A stretch of 5,016 nt of DNA from Flemingiibacterium sp964603455 (GTDB taxonomy: Bacteria > Bacillota > Clostridia > Oscillospirales > CAG-272): contig CAZRVL010000125.1 in the NCBI GenBank assembly GCA_964603455.1, positions 1 through 5,016 of the forward strand, given 5' to 3'. This document shows, one piece after another, positions 1-5,016 of the stretch (the stretch's first letter is position 1; every line of letters begins with the position of its first letter). Position numbers and translations under genes: made by a program. Below the pieces are notes generated by a model. That model was not told the DNA's origin. It did not search any database and saw only the letters and a program-made list of their open reading frames with translations.

Positions 1-1
1 A

Positions 2-1270
2 TCGCAGCCAATTTGCGAAACGCTAAGACAGATGGGGATCACAATGCCGACAGAAGTACAGCGTCAGTCGATTCCGACGGCAATGCAGGGACGCGATATG
101 GTCGTACAAGCCCAGACCGGTACGGGCAAGACGCTGGCATTTTTGCTTCCGATTTTGGAGGCAATCAAGCCACAGGCATCGGCTGTACAGGCTCTCGTCA
201 TTGCACCGACACGTGAGCTTGCGATTCAGATTACAAAGGTTGCGGAGAAGCTCGCACCGCTTAAAGGTGTGCGTGTGCTTAGCATCTATGGCGGTCAGGC
301 GATTGAACGTCAGGAGAAGAAGCTAGAACGTGATCCGCATATTATCATTGGTACGCCGGGACGTATTCTCGATCAGATTGGACGCAAAAATCTGTCGCTG
401 TCTGCAGTATGCCAAGTCGTGCTTGATGAAGCTGATCAGATGCTCCATCTTGGTTTCTTGGACGATGTAGAACGCTTGATTGAGCGTACCAGTCCCAAAC
501 GTCAGATGCTATTCTTCTCGGCAACGATGCCACAGCCGATTCGAGATCTCAGCGCGTGCTATATGAAGCGTCCGCTGCAGCTTGAAATTGCAGGCGAACA
601 GGTAACGCTTACGAATATTCATCAACGTGTTATTACCATCAGTGAGGATCGCAAACTCGATAAACTTTGTTCGCTGATTAACGAAAGCCAGCCGTATCTG
701 GCAATCGTATTTTGTCATACGAAGGCAAGAGCGGAGATGGTAGGCGATGCTCTGCTTCAGCGTGGCTATGCTGTCGATACACTTCACGGAGATCTTTCGC
801 AGGCGAAGCGATTGCAGGTCATGCGTAATTTCAGTCGTGCGAAGCTCCAGATTCTTGTCGCAACAGATATTGCCTCGCGTGGTCTTGACGTAGAAGGGGT
901 AACACACGTATTCAATTATGATATTCCACGTGATACAGAGAGCTACATTCACCGTATCGGCAGAACCGGTCGTGCCGGTCAGCTTGGCGAAGCAGTCACG
1001 TTCGTCAATGACCGTCAGCGGTATTATCTCGGCAAGATTGAGCAGAATATCAAGCAGACGTTGACGAAAGAAGCGGCAAAAGCGAAGGCAAAACCGCAGG
1101 TGAAGAAAGAAAAGCCGAGCGAGAAGACGAAGGAGCAGCCGAAGCAGAAAAAAGCTCCTGCACCGTATAATCCGTTCGACCGCAAGAAGAAAAAGAAAGC
1201 CCATCGTGGTAATGATAATCGCAGCAATCGCCGTCCGAAGGCAGAACGCGGAGGCAGACGCGGTAGATAA
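2..1270 (+). CDS. DEAD-box ATP-dependent RNA helicase, 5' end cut by window edge
   Basis: ATP-dependent RNA helicase of superfamily 2, expected in the cytoplasm, unwinding short RNA duplexes in ribosome assembly, mRNA decay or cold adaptation. The frame is open to the left edge. The ten residues before the first in-frame ATG (32) fit the family's Q-motif helix (SQPICETLRQMGI then PTEVQ), so ATG 32 is internal and the real start lies upstream; probably about ten residues are missing. Visible motifs: Q motif PTEVQ, Walker A AQTGTGKT (110-133), Ia PTREL (206-220), TPGR, II DEAD (425-436), III SAT (518-526), V ATDIASRGLD (860-889), VI HRIGRTGR (950-973). After the RecA-like domains comes a tail of about 70 residues (from 1061) that is almost all Lys, Arg, Gln, Pro and Ala, ending in Arg/Gly; such tails usually bind RNA non-specifically. 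No DbpA-type C-terminal domain is seen. Length suits the short CshA/RhlE-like group, but I cannot assign a subfamily. A terminator follows directly. Confidence 0.95.
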   Translation, partial: SQPICETLRQMGITMPTEVQRQSIPTAMQGRDMVVQAQTGTGKTLAFLLPILEAIKPQASAVQALVIAPTRELAIQITKVAEKLAPLKGVRVLSIYGGQAIERQEKKLERDPHIIIGTPGRILDQIGRKNLSLSAVCQVVLDEADQMLHLGFLDDVERLIERTSPKRQMLFFSATMPQPIRDLSACYMKRPLQLEIAGEQVTLTNIHQRVITISEDRKLDKLCSLINESQPYLAIVFCHTKARAEMVGDALLQRGYAVDTLHGDLSQAKRLQVMRNFSRAKLQILVATDIASRGLDVEGVTHVFNYDIPRDTESYIHRIGRTGRAGQLGEAVTFVNDRQRYYLGKIEQNIKQTLTKEAAKAKAKPQVKKEKPSEKTKEQPKQKKAPAPYNPFDRKKKKKAHRGNDNRSNRRPKAERGGRRGR

Positions 1271-1286
1271 GCGTATATAGCAGGAT

Positions 1287-1326
1287 AAATCCCATCGATA
1301 CGAGATATCGGTGGGATTTTTTCTTT
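1287..1326 (+). terminator. Intrinsic terminator of the helicase gene
   Basis: Arms 1287-1300 (AAATCCCATCGATA) and 1306-1319 (TATCGGTGGGATTT) pair over 14 bases with a single G-U wobble, leaving a five-base CGAGA loop. The descending arm runs into a T-rich tract (1317-1326, one C interrupting). It begins 16 bases after the helicase stop. The ascending side lacks a strong A tract, so it should act mainly on rightward transcription. It separates the helicase from ftsH, which must then have its own promoter. Confidence 0.9.
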
Positions 1327-1336
1327 TGGTAGGGTA

Positions 1337-1345
1337 TGGTAAGAT
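1337..1345 (+). promoter_or_regulatory. Candidate extended -10 promoter of ftsH
   Basis: TGGTAAGAT fits an extended -10 element (TG, one base, then a TAAGAT hexamer at 1340-1345). No good -35 hexamer lies 16-18 bases upstream; that stretch is the terminator's T tract. A start near 1352 would give a leader of about 43 bases before the chosen ftsH start. A promoter is needed here because a terminator lies just upstream, but this exact assignment is tentative. Confidence 0.35.
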
Positions 1346-1351
1346 GTGATT

Positions 1352-1360
1352 TTATCCACA
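1352..1360 (+). promoter_or_regulatory. Perfect DnaA box in the ftsH leader
   Basis: TTATCCACA is identical to the high-affinity DnaA box consensus. It lies seven bases after the candidate -10 and four bases before an AAGGAG ribosome binding site, so bound DnaA would cover the probable transcription start. I saw no second box in the window, so this is not a replication origin. A perfect nonamer on either strand is expected by chance about 0.04 times in 5 kb, which makes it notable but not proof of function. Confidence 0.4.
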
Positions 1361-1364
1361 ATAG

Positions 1365-1437
1365 AAGGAGATGATAGATGACGGAGGATTGCATATGGAT
1401 AATAAGCGAAGAAAGTTTTCGGTGTGGTTTTTGTTAG
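1365..1437 (+). other. Candidate 19-codon leader ORF overlapping the start of ftsH
   Basis: AAGGAG (1365-1370) sits an ideal seven bases before ATG 1378, which opens a 19-codon frame (MTEDCIWIISEESFRCGFC) ending at TAG 1435-1437. This is a different frame from ftsH and overlaps its first 14 codons. The ftsH ribosome binding site (1383-1387) lies inside this small ORF, an arrangement that could couple or compete with ftsH translation. Only the spacing and signal strength support it; the peptide resembles nothing I know. The AAGGAG could instead be a fortuitous or upstream-reinforcing site. Confidence 0.25.
1383..1387 (+). promoter_or_regulatory. Ribosome binding site that sets the ftsH start
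   Basis: GGAGG lies seven bases before ATG 1395. The longer in-frame alternative at ATG 1371 directly abuts an AAGGAG with no spacer, so ribosomes could not use that pair. The residues the longer start would add (MIDDGGLH) do not look like an FtsH N-terminus, whereas MDNKRRKF followed by a membrane helix does. Confidence 0.8.
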
Positions 1438-3191
1438 GGGCTATTCTGGTGGCATGGATGTTCAACCGATGGGTATATATGCCGTATCGGATGATGCAGA
1501 CGGAGGTCAGCTATAGTGAATTTCTGACTGAGCTGGCAGATGGTAATGTGGAAGAAGTCGTGTTGATGGATGGGCGAATTCGATTCCTCTTGAAGCGGGC
1601 AGATGCATCTAGCGAAGTGCGGACTACGGTTGCGGTTGCAGATGATCAGCTGACGGAACGATTGATTGCATCGGGCGTACCATTCGGGGCGAAGGAGGAG
1701 ACGGAGAGCCTAGTTGATATGCTGATTGGACTACTTCTTCCGCTCGTGCCACTCGTGCTGTTGTGGTATTTTATCTTCACGCGGATGAGTCGTGGTAATG
1801 CGATGTCGTTCGGGCGGAGCAAGGCGAAGGAGATTGAAGGTGAGCTACTGGGGATTACGTTTCGCGATGTGGGCGGAGTCGGAGAAGCGGAGGTTGAGCT
1901 GAGGGAGATTATCGACTATCTCAAGGAGCCGGAGCGATTCCGTCAGATGGGGGCAAGATTGCCGAAGGGCGTTCTGTTGGCAGGTCCGCCCGGTACAGGT
2001 AAGACGCTATTGGCGAAGGCAACAGCGGGAGAAGCGGGTGTACCGTTTTTCTTTTTGACAGGCTCCAGTTTCGTAGAGATGTTTGTCGGTGTGGGTGCGG
2101 CAAGGGTGCGCGATTTGTTTAAGCAGGCACAGGAGAAGGCACCGTGTCTTATTTTTATCGATGAAATCGATGCGATTGGGCAGAGTCGTAATATACGACT
2201 TGGCACGCATTCGGAGCAGGAGAATACGCTCAATCAGCTCTTGGCGGAGATGGACGGATTTGCGGACAACTCTGGTGTAGTCATTATGGCGGCGACAAAT
2301 CGTCCGGAGATATTAGACCCTGCGTTGGTGCGTCCGGGCAGATTCGACAGACAGATTCAAGTAGTATTACCGACAGAGGTGGGGAGACGAGAGATTCTTA
2401 CGATTCATGCTCGTAGGATGCGATTGGCAAATGATGTGGATATTGCACGTATTGCGAAGGTGACGGTGGGCTTTTCGGGAGCGGAGCTGGCGAATATTGC
2501 GAATGAAGCATCTCTATTAGCTGTACGGAATCATCGCTCGGAGGTGTGCATGGGTGATTTTGAAGCGGCGATTGAACGCATCGTAGCAGGATTACAACGA
2601 CAGACTCCGCTTGCGGGAGAGGTGCGACGTAGAGTTGCTTACCATGAGGTGGGGCATGCTCTGGCGGCGTATTATCTGCCGAAGATGGATAAGGTACACA
2701 AAATCAGCATTATTCCGACGGCAAAAGGAACACTTGGCTATACGATGCAGTTACCGGATGATGAGCGGTATCTCTTGGGTGAGGAGGAGCTGACGAACCA
2801 GATTGCTGTACTTCTCGGAGGAAGAACGGCAGAGAAGATGGTGTTCGGTGAGGTGTCGAGTGGTGCGGCGAATGATCTTATGCGGGCGACGATGCTAGCG
2901 AGACGGATGGTGATGGAATTCGGTATGTCGGAGGTATTAGGAGCGGTGCGATATGCGGAGGAAAACGGACTGTATCTGGCAGGAACAGCTACGGTGCGGG
3001 AGGATGTTGCCCCGCAGACGAGACGGCTGATTGATTGTGAGGTGAAGCGTATCATCGAGGGAGCCGAGGTGCGAGTGCAAGCGGTATTGCAAGAGCATCG
3101 GAGCGTCTTGGAAGAAGCTGTGCGAATATTAGAGGAGGAAGAAGTCGTGTCGGGCGAGCGATTGGCAGAGCTTGCAGGTGAAGTTGGCTAG
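1395..3191 (+). CDS. ftsH: FtsH-type ATP-dependent membrane zinc metalloprotease
   Basis: Membrane-anchored AAA+ protease that extracts and degrades misfolded membrane proteins and selected cytoplasmic regulators, working as a hexamer with both catalytic domains in the cytoplasm. The 598 residues from ATG 1395 are slightly short for the family. Order: basic N-terminus, helix 1 (about 11-26), an external domain of about 85 residues containing the family signature VSYSEFL, helix 2 (about 109-128), then the AAA+ domain with Walker A GPPGTGKT (197-204), pore loop FVG (230-232), Walker B LIFIDEID (252-259) and a second region of homology ending RPGRFDR (arginine fingers R316, R319). The protease domain has HEVGH (417-421) and the third zinc ligand D494 in GAANDL. 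A Glu-rich helical C-terminus follows. Non-consensus spots: DVGG for DVAG, and THSEQENTLNQLL for the usual HDEREQTLNQLL, with the preceding GRQR changed to GQSR. These suggest a divergent paralogue, though function looks intact. It is transcribed alone; its stop overlaps that of the convergent exporter. Confidence 0.95.
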   Translation: MDNKRRKFSVWFLLGAILVAWMFNRWVYMPYRMMQTEVSYSEFLTELADGNVEEVVLMDGRIRFLLKRADASSEVRTTVAVADDQLTERLIASGVPFGAKEETESLVDMLIGLLLPLVPLVLLWYFIFTRMSRGNAMSFGRSKAKEIEGELLGITFRDVGGVGEAEVELREIIDYLKEPERFRQMGARLPKGVLLAGPPGTGKTLLAKATAGEAGVPFFFLTGSSFVEMFVGVGAARVRDLFKQAQEKAPCLIFIDEIDAIGQSRNIRLGTHSEQENTLNQLLAEMDGFADNSGVVIMAATNRPEILDPALVRPGRFDRQIQVVLPTEVGRREILTIHARRMRLANDVDIARIAKVTVGFSGAELANIANEASLLAVRNHRSEVCMGDFEAAIERIVAGLQRQTPLAGEVRRRVAYHEVGHALAAYYLPKMDKVHKISIIPTAKGTLGYTMQLPDDERYLLGEEELTNQIAVLLGGRTAEKMVFGEVSSGAANDLMRATMLARRMVMEFGMSEVLGAVRYAEENGLYLAGTATVREDVAPQTRRLIDCEVKRIIEGAEVRVQAVLQEHRSVLEEAVRILEEEEVVSGERLAELAGEVG

Positions 3192-4528
3192 TGTGGTGTG
3201 CTATTTGCAGTCAGGCGGTGTATGGTGCGGTAGTAGGCGATACCAAGTGGGAGTGCGGCACACGTCCAAGACAGCGGTGCGGATAGGCAGAGTCCGGAGT
3301 AGCCGAATACGGAGGCTAGTACGACGGCGGCGAAGATGCGGGCAGCAAGCTCGATGAAGCCGGATAATGTCGGCATACCGTTTTGTCCTAAGCCTTGCAG
3401 TGTATAGCGATAGATAAATAGAAGTGACAATACGAAGTAAGCAAGACCGGTGCGACTGAGATAGACCTGTGCCAGCTCGATGACTTCAGCTTCATCACTA
3501 CCAACGAACAAGCTGATGAGAAATGGCCCACACGTCATATTAATCAGTCCCATCACAATGGCGAATGATACTGACATTTTCATACAAGAGCGTACACCGT
3601 CTTGGATACGGGATAGCTTGCCTGCACCGAAGTTCTGCGCAGTATAAGCTGCCATCGTCATACCGAATGACATCATTGGCATATTGGCGATGGCATCGAT
3701 TTTTTGGGCGGCAGAATACGCGGCGATTGCCGTTGCTCCGAATTGGTTCAGCGATGTTTGCAGGATGATAGCACCGAGAGCTACCGTAGATGATTGGAAT
3801 GCCATGCCCAGCCCGGCACGCAGATGCAGGAGATAAAATGAGCGAGTTGCGTACCAGTCATGACGCGTGATATGGCACAGGTTGTTTTGGCGGAACAGAT
3901 AGATGAGATACAAAGTGGCAGTAAGAGCGACGGAGAGAATCGTTGCTTCTGCCGCACCGCGTACACCCCGGTCGAGTTGCAATAAGAATACCAGCTCGAA
4001 GATGACGTTCAGTATGGTAGACAGTAGCAGGAAGAATAGCGGTGTCTTGCTGTTGCCGAGAGCACGGTTTAGATTAGAGAGATAGTTAAGGAGCATGAAG
4101 GCACCGGTGCCGGCACAGATAATCATAAGAAATTCTGCCCCATTATCGAGAATGTCAGGCGGTGTCTGCATCCACTCAAGCAGTGGGCGGGCAATCATCA
4201 TAGAGAGTGCTGTTAATAATATGGCGAAGATAGCCGAGAGCAAGAGACCGCACGCGATGCTACGGCGGACTATCTCAAGATTGCCTGCTCCGTAGTGCTG
4301 ACCTGCTACGATGGCGAACCCGCCTGTCAGTCCCATGACGATACCAATCAGCAGGAACATCAGACTACCTGTTGAGCCGACTGCGGCAAGGGCATTGACA
4401 CCGAGCGTGCGACCGACAATCAGCGTATCGATGAAGCTATACATTTGTTGCAAGATATTGCCGAGAATCAAAGGAAGTGTGAAGAGAAGAATAAAACGAG
4501 TCGGTGAGCCAACCGTCATGTCTTTCAT
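3188..4528 (-). CDS. MATE-family multidrug/cation antiporter
   Basis: Inner-membrane exporter of the multidrug and toxic compound extrusion family, expected to expel organic cations or drugs in exchange for Na+ or H+. The 446 residues match the usual family length and show about twelve hydrophobic segments in two related halves. The halves mirror each other: GQHYGAGN (76-83) corresponds to AQNFGAGK (297-304), and the NRALGNSKTP segment (154-163) to LQGLGQNGMP (377-386). The N-terminal LPLILGN and IDTLIVGRTLG segments are typical of the clostridial NorM/DinF-like branch. I chose ATG 4528 (MKDMTVGSP) because GGAGG (4538-4542) precedes it by nine bases and family members usually begin this way; the longer frame from 4561 has no ribosome binding site. 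It converges on ftsH with a four-base overlap and is divergent from the RND adaptor gene. Substrate cannot be told from sequence. Confidence 0.93.
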   Translation of the reverse strand: MKDMTVGSPTRFILLFTLPLILGNILQQMYSFIDTLIVGRTLGVNALAAVGSTGSLMFLLIGIVMGLTGGFAIVAGQHYGAGNLEIVRRSIACGLLLSAIFAILLTALSMMIARPLLEWMQTPPDILDNGAEFLMIICAGTGAFMLLNYLSNLNRALGNSKTPLFFLLLSTILNVIFELVFLLQLDRGVRGAAEATILSVALTATLYLIYLFRQNNLCHITRHDWYATRSFYLLHLRAGLGMAFQSSTVALGAIILQTSLNQFGATAIAAYSAAQKIDAIANMPMMSFGMTMAAYTAQNFGAGKLSRIQDGVRSCMKMSVSFAIVMGLINMTCGPFLISLFVGSDEAEVIELAQVYLSRTGLAYFVLSLLFIYRYTLQGLGQNGMPTLSGFIELAARIFAAVVLASVFGYSGLCLSAPLSWTCAALPLGIAYYRTIHRLTANSTPH

Positions 4529-4537
4529 TGCGTTATT

Positions 4538-4542
4538 CCTCC
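4538..4542 (-). promoter_or_regulatory. Ribosome binding site that sets the MATE start
   Basis: CCTCC on the plus strand reads GGAGG on the minus strand, nine bases before ATG 4528. No comparable site precedes the upstream in-frame ATG at 4561, so the shorter protein is preferred. Confidence 0.8.
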
Positions 4543-4628
4543 GTAATCTAGACATAGCCATAGTAGTAGATAAACATAGTATAAGTGAAATTTTGCGAAT
4601 GAATCATGTATTTTTTAACAAATAGTAG

Positions 4629-4657
4629 TTGCATCTAGATTAGTCCTAATTTATAAT
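4629..4657 (+). promoter_or_regulatory. Sigma-70 type promoter of the RND adaptor gene
   Basis: TTGCAT (-35, 4629-4634) and a perfect TATAAT (-10, 4652-4657) are separated by the optimal 17 bases. Transcription would start near 4664, giving an untranslated leader of about 58 bases. The spacer carries the small palindrome ATTAG-TC-CTAAT (4639-4650), placed where a repressor could block polymerase. Confidence 0.75.
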
Positions 4658-4661
4658 GCAA
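4629..4661. repeat. Inverted repeat over the promoter, candidate operator
   Basis: TTGCAT (4629-4634) and ATGCAA (4656-4661) form perfect six-base inverted half-sites bracketing the promoter, with 21 bases between. Nested inside is ATTAG-TC-CTAAT (4639-4650), five-base half-sites two bases apart. RND efflux operons are commonly controlled by TetR or MarR repressors binding such dyads, but no regulator gene lies in the window and neither dyad matches an operator I can name. Confidence 0.35.
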
Positions 4662-4721
4662 GTAGAAATAGTTAGTCAATAAATGTTTAATAACTACATA
4701 AAAGATTGCGAGGGATAGCAG

Positions 4722-5016
4722 ATGAGAGACAAGCTGAAATATTATATTGGGCTATCACTTTTGATAGCGGTATGCTTTACCGGTTGCTCCGATGAACAGA
4801 AGGCGACGGAGGATGTGCCTGTCGTCAAAGCAGTGACGGTCGGTATGAGTGCCGATAGCGGTGAATGGTACTCCGGTCGTGTATGTGGGCGATATGAGAA
4901 GAACCTAGCCTTCCAAGTAGGCGGTAAGATTATCTCGCGTTCGGTCGATGTCGGCAGTCAAGTATCGGCAGGACAGGTGCTGCTGGCGATTGATGCAATT
5001 GATGTCGGGCAGAAGG
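4722..5016 (+). CDS. RND-type efflux periplasmic adaptor lipoprotein (HlyD/AcrA-like), 3' end cut by window edge
   Basis: Membrane-fusion subunit that would link an inner-membrane RND pump to an outer-membrane channel in a tripartite exporter. Only the first 98 residues are present. The N-terminus is a lipoprotein signal: a basic start (MRDKLK), a hydrophobic core (about 7-19) and lipobox FTGC with Cys22 as the lipidated residue, implying an inner-membrane anchor facing the periplasm. A short linker leads to a beta strand (about 32-41) and the first half of a biotinyl-lipoyl-like domain: LAFQVGGKI (62-70), DVGSQVSAGQVLL (76-88), and AIDAIDVG, where the adaptor's helical hairpin would begin. 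GAGGG (4710-4714) lies seven bases before ATG 4722, and an in-frame TAG just upstream excludes a longer protein. A strong promoter precedes it. The RND pump is expected to follow to the right. Substrate is unknown; an ABC-type (MacA-like) partner cannot be fully excluded, but the LAFQVGGKI strand is typical of RND adaptors. Confidence 0.88.
   Translation, partial: MRDKLKYYIGLSLLIAVCFTGCSDEQKATEDVPVVKAVTVGMSADSGEWYSGRVCGRYEKNLAFQVGGKIISRSVDVGSQVSAGQVLLAIDAIDVGQK

Larger units (their letters stand above)
4529..4721. promoter_or_regulatory. Divergent AT-rich control region between two efflux genes
   Basis: This 193-base stretch lies between the MATE gene (leftward) and the RND adaptor gene (rightward) and is clearly more AT-rich than its flanks. 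It holds a strong rightward promoter (4629-4657). Leftward, the best -10 is TATACT on the minus strand (plus 4578-4583), but no acceptable -35 goes with it, so the MATE promoter is uncertain. Small repeats: TAATCTAGA at 4544-4552 and its inverted copy at 4634-4642; ATAGTAGT at 4560-4567 and 4622-4629; TTGCAT/ATGCAA flanking the rightward promoter. No coding sequence is apparent; the short ATG frame at 4683 stops before 4722 and lacks a ribosome binding site. Confidence 0.7.

Noticed and set aside
1161..1200. Lysine-codon-rich run in the helicase tail as a possible frameshift site
   Set aside because: The A-rich stretch is explained by the basic tail common in DEAD-box helicases; the frame continues to a stop followed at once by a terminator, and no downstream frame needs joining.
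509..1204. 231-codon open frame on the minus strand inside the helicase gene
   Set aside because: It lies antisense to well-conserved helicase motifs, is rich in Leu, Arg and Phe as expected from the complement of Lys/Glu/Ala codons, and has no recognisable domain. It is a shadow frame.
1352..1360. The DnaA box as a sign of a replication origin
   Set aside because: Only one box was seen, with no AT-rich unwinding element beside it and no dnaA, dnaN or other origin-linked gene nearby.
1024..1394. Two overlapping minus-strand frames of about 110 codons across the helicase tail and the ftsH leader
   Set aside because: The Phe- and Ser-rich translations are the antisense of the Lys-rich tail and run through the terminator; no family resemblance is visible.
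1371..1394. Longer ftsH start at ATG 1371
   Set aside because: The nearest Shine-Dalgarno abuts this ATG with no spacer, while ATG 1395 has GGAGG at seven bases and gives a normal FtsH N-terminus.
4529..4561. Longer MATE start at 4561
   Set aside because: No ribosome binding site precedes it, and the extra eleven residues are absent from typical MATE N-termini; ATG 4528 has GGAGG at nine bases.
3565..4625. Several plus-strand frames of 60-104 codons opposite the MATE gene
   Set aside because: They are antisense to conserved transmembrane segments, have no ribosome binding sites or recognisable domains, and are explained as shadows.

Overview
The window reads as ordinary chromosomal DNA from a diderm Firmicute, most likely a Negativicute of the Selenomonas/Mitsuokella type. 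This is inferred from about half GC content, strong GGAGG-type ribosome binding sites typical of Firmicutes, and an RND-type lipoprotein efflux adaptor, which implies an outer membrane. No marker gene fixes the taxon.

Layout from left to right. Positions 2-1270 (+) hold a DEAD-box RNA helicase whose first few residues lie outside the window, closed by a clear intrinsic terminator (1287-1326). Positions 1395-3191 (+) hold an FtsH-type membrane AAA+ zinc protease with all catalytic motifs intact but several non-consensus positions, suggesting a second, divergent FtsH copy. Its leader contains a perfect DnaA box and two overlapping start signals. Positions 3188-4528 (-) hold a 12-helix MATE-family exporter that converges on ftsH so tightly that the two stop codons share one CTAG. 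Positions 4529-4721 are a 193-base AT-rich divergent control region with a very good sigma-70 promoter firing rightward and several small inverted repeats. From 4722 to the right edge (+) runs the first 98 residues of an RND/HlyD-type periplasmic adaptor lipoprotein, which probably heads an efflux operon continuing beyond the window.

The helicase and FtsH are separate transcription units concerned with RNA remodelling and membrane protein quality control. The MATE exporter and the RND adaptor are divergent efflux genes that share a control region and may be regulated together. I find no mobile element, CRISPR array, tRNA or rRNA, and no convincing new multi-gene system. The most interesting signals are regulatory: the ftsH leader and the divergent efflux promoter region.
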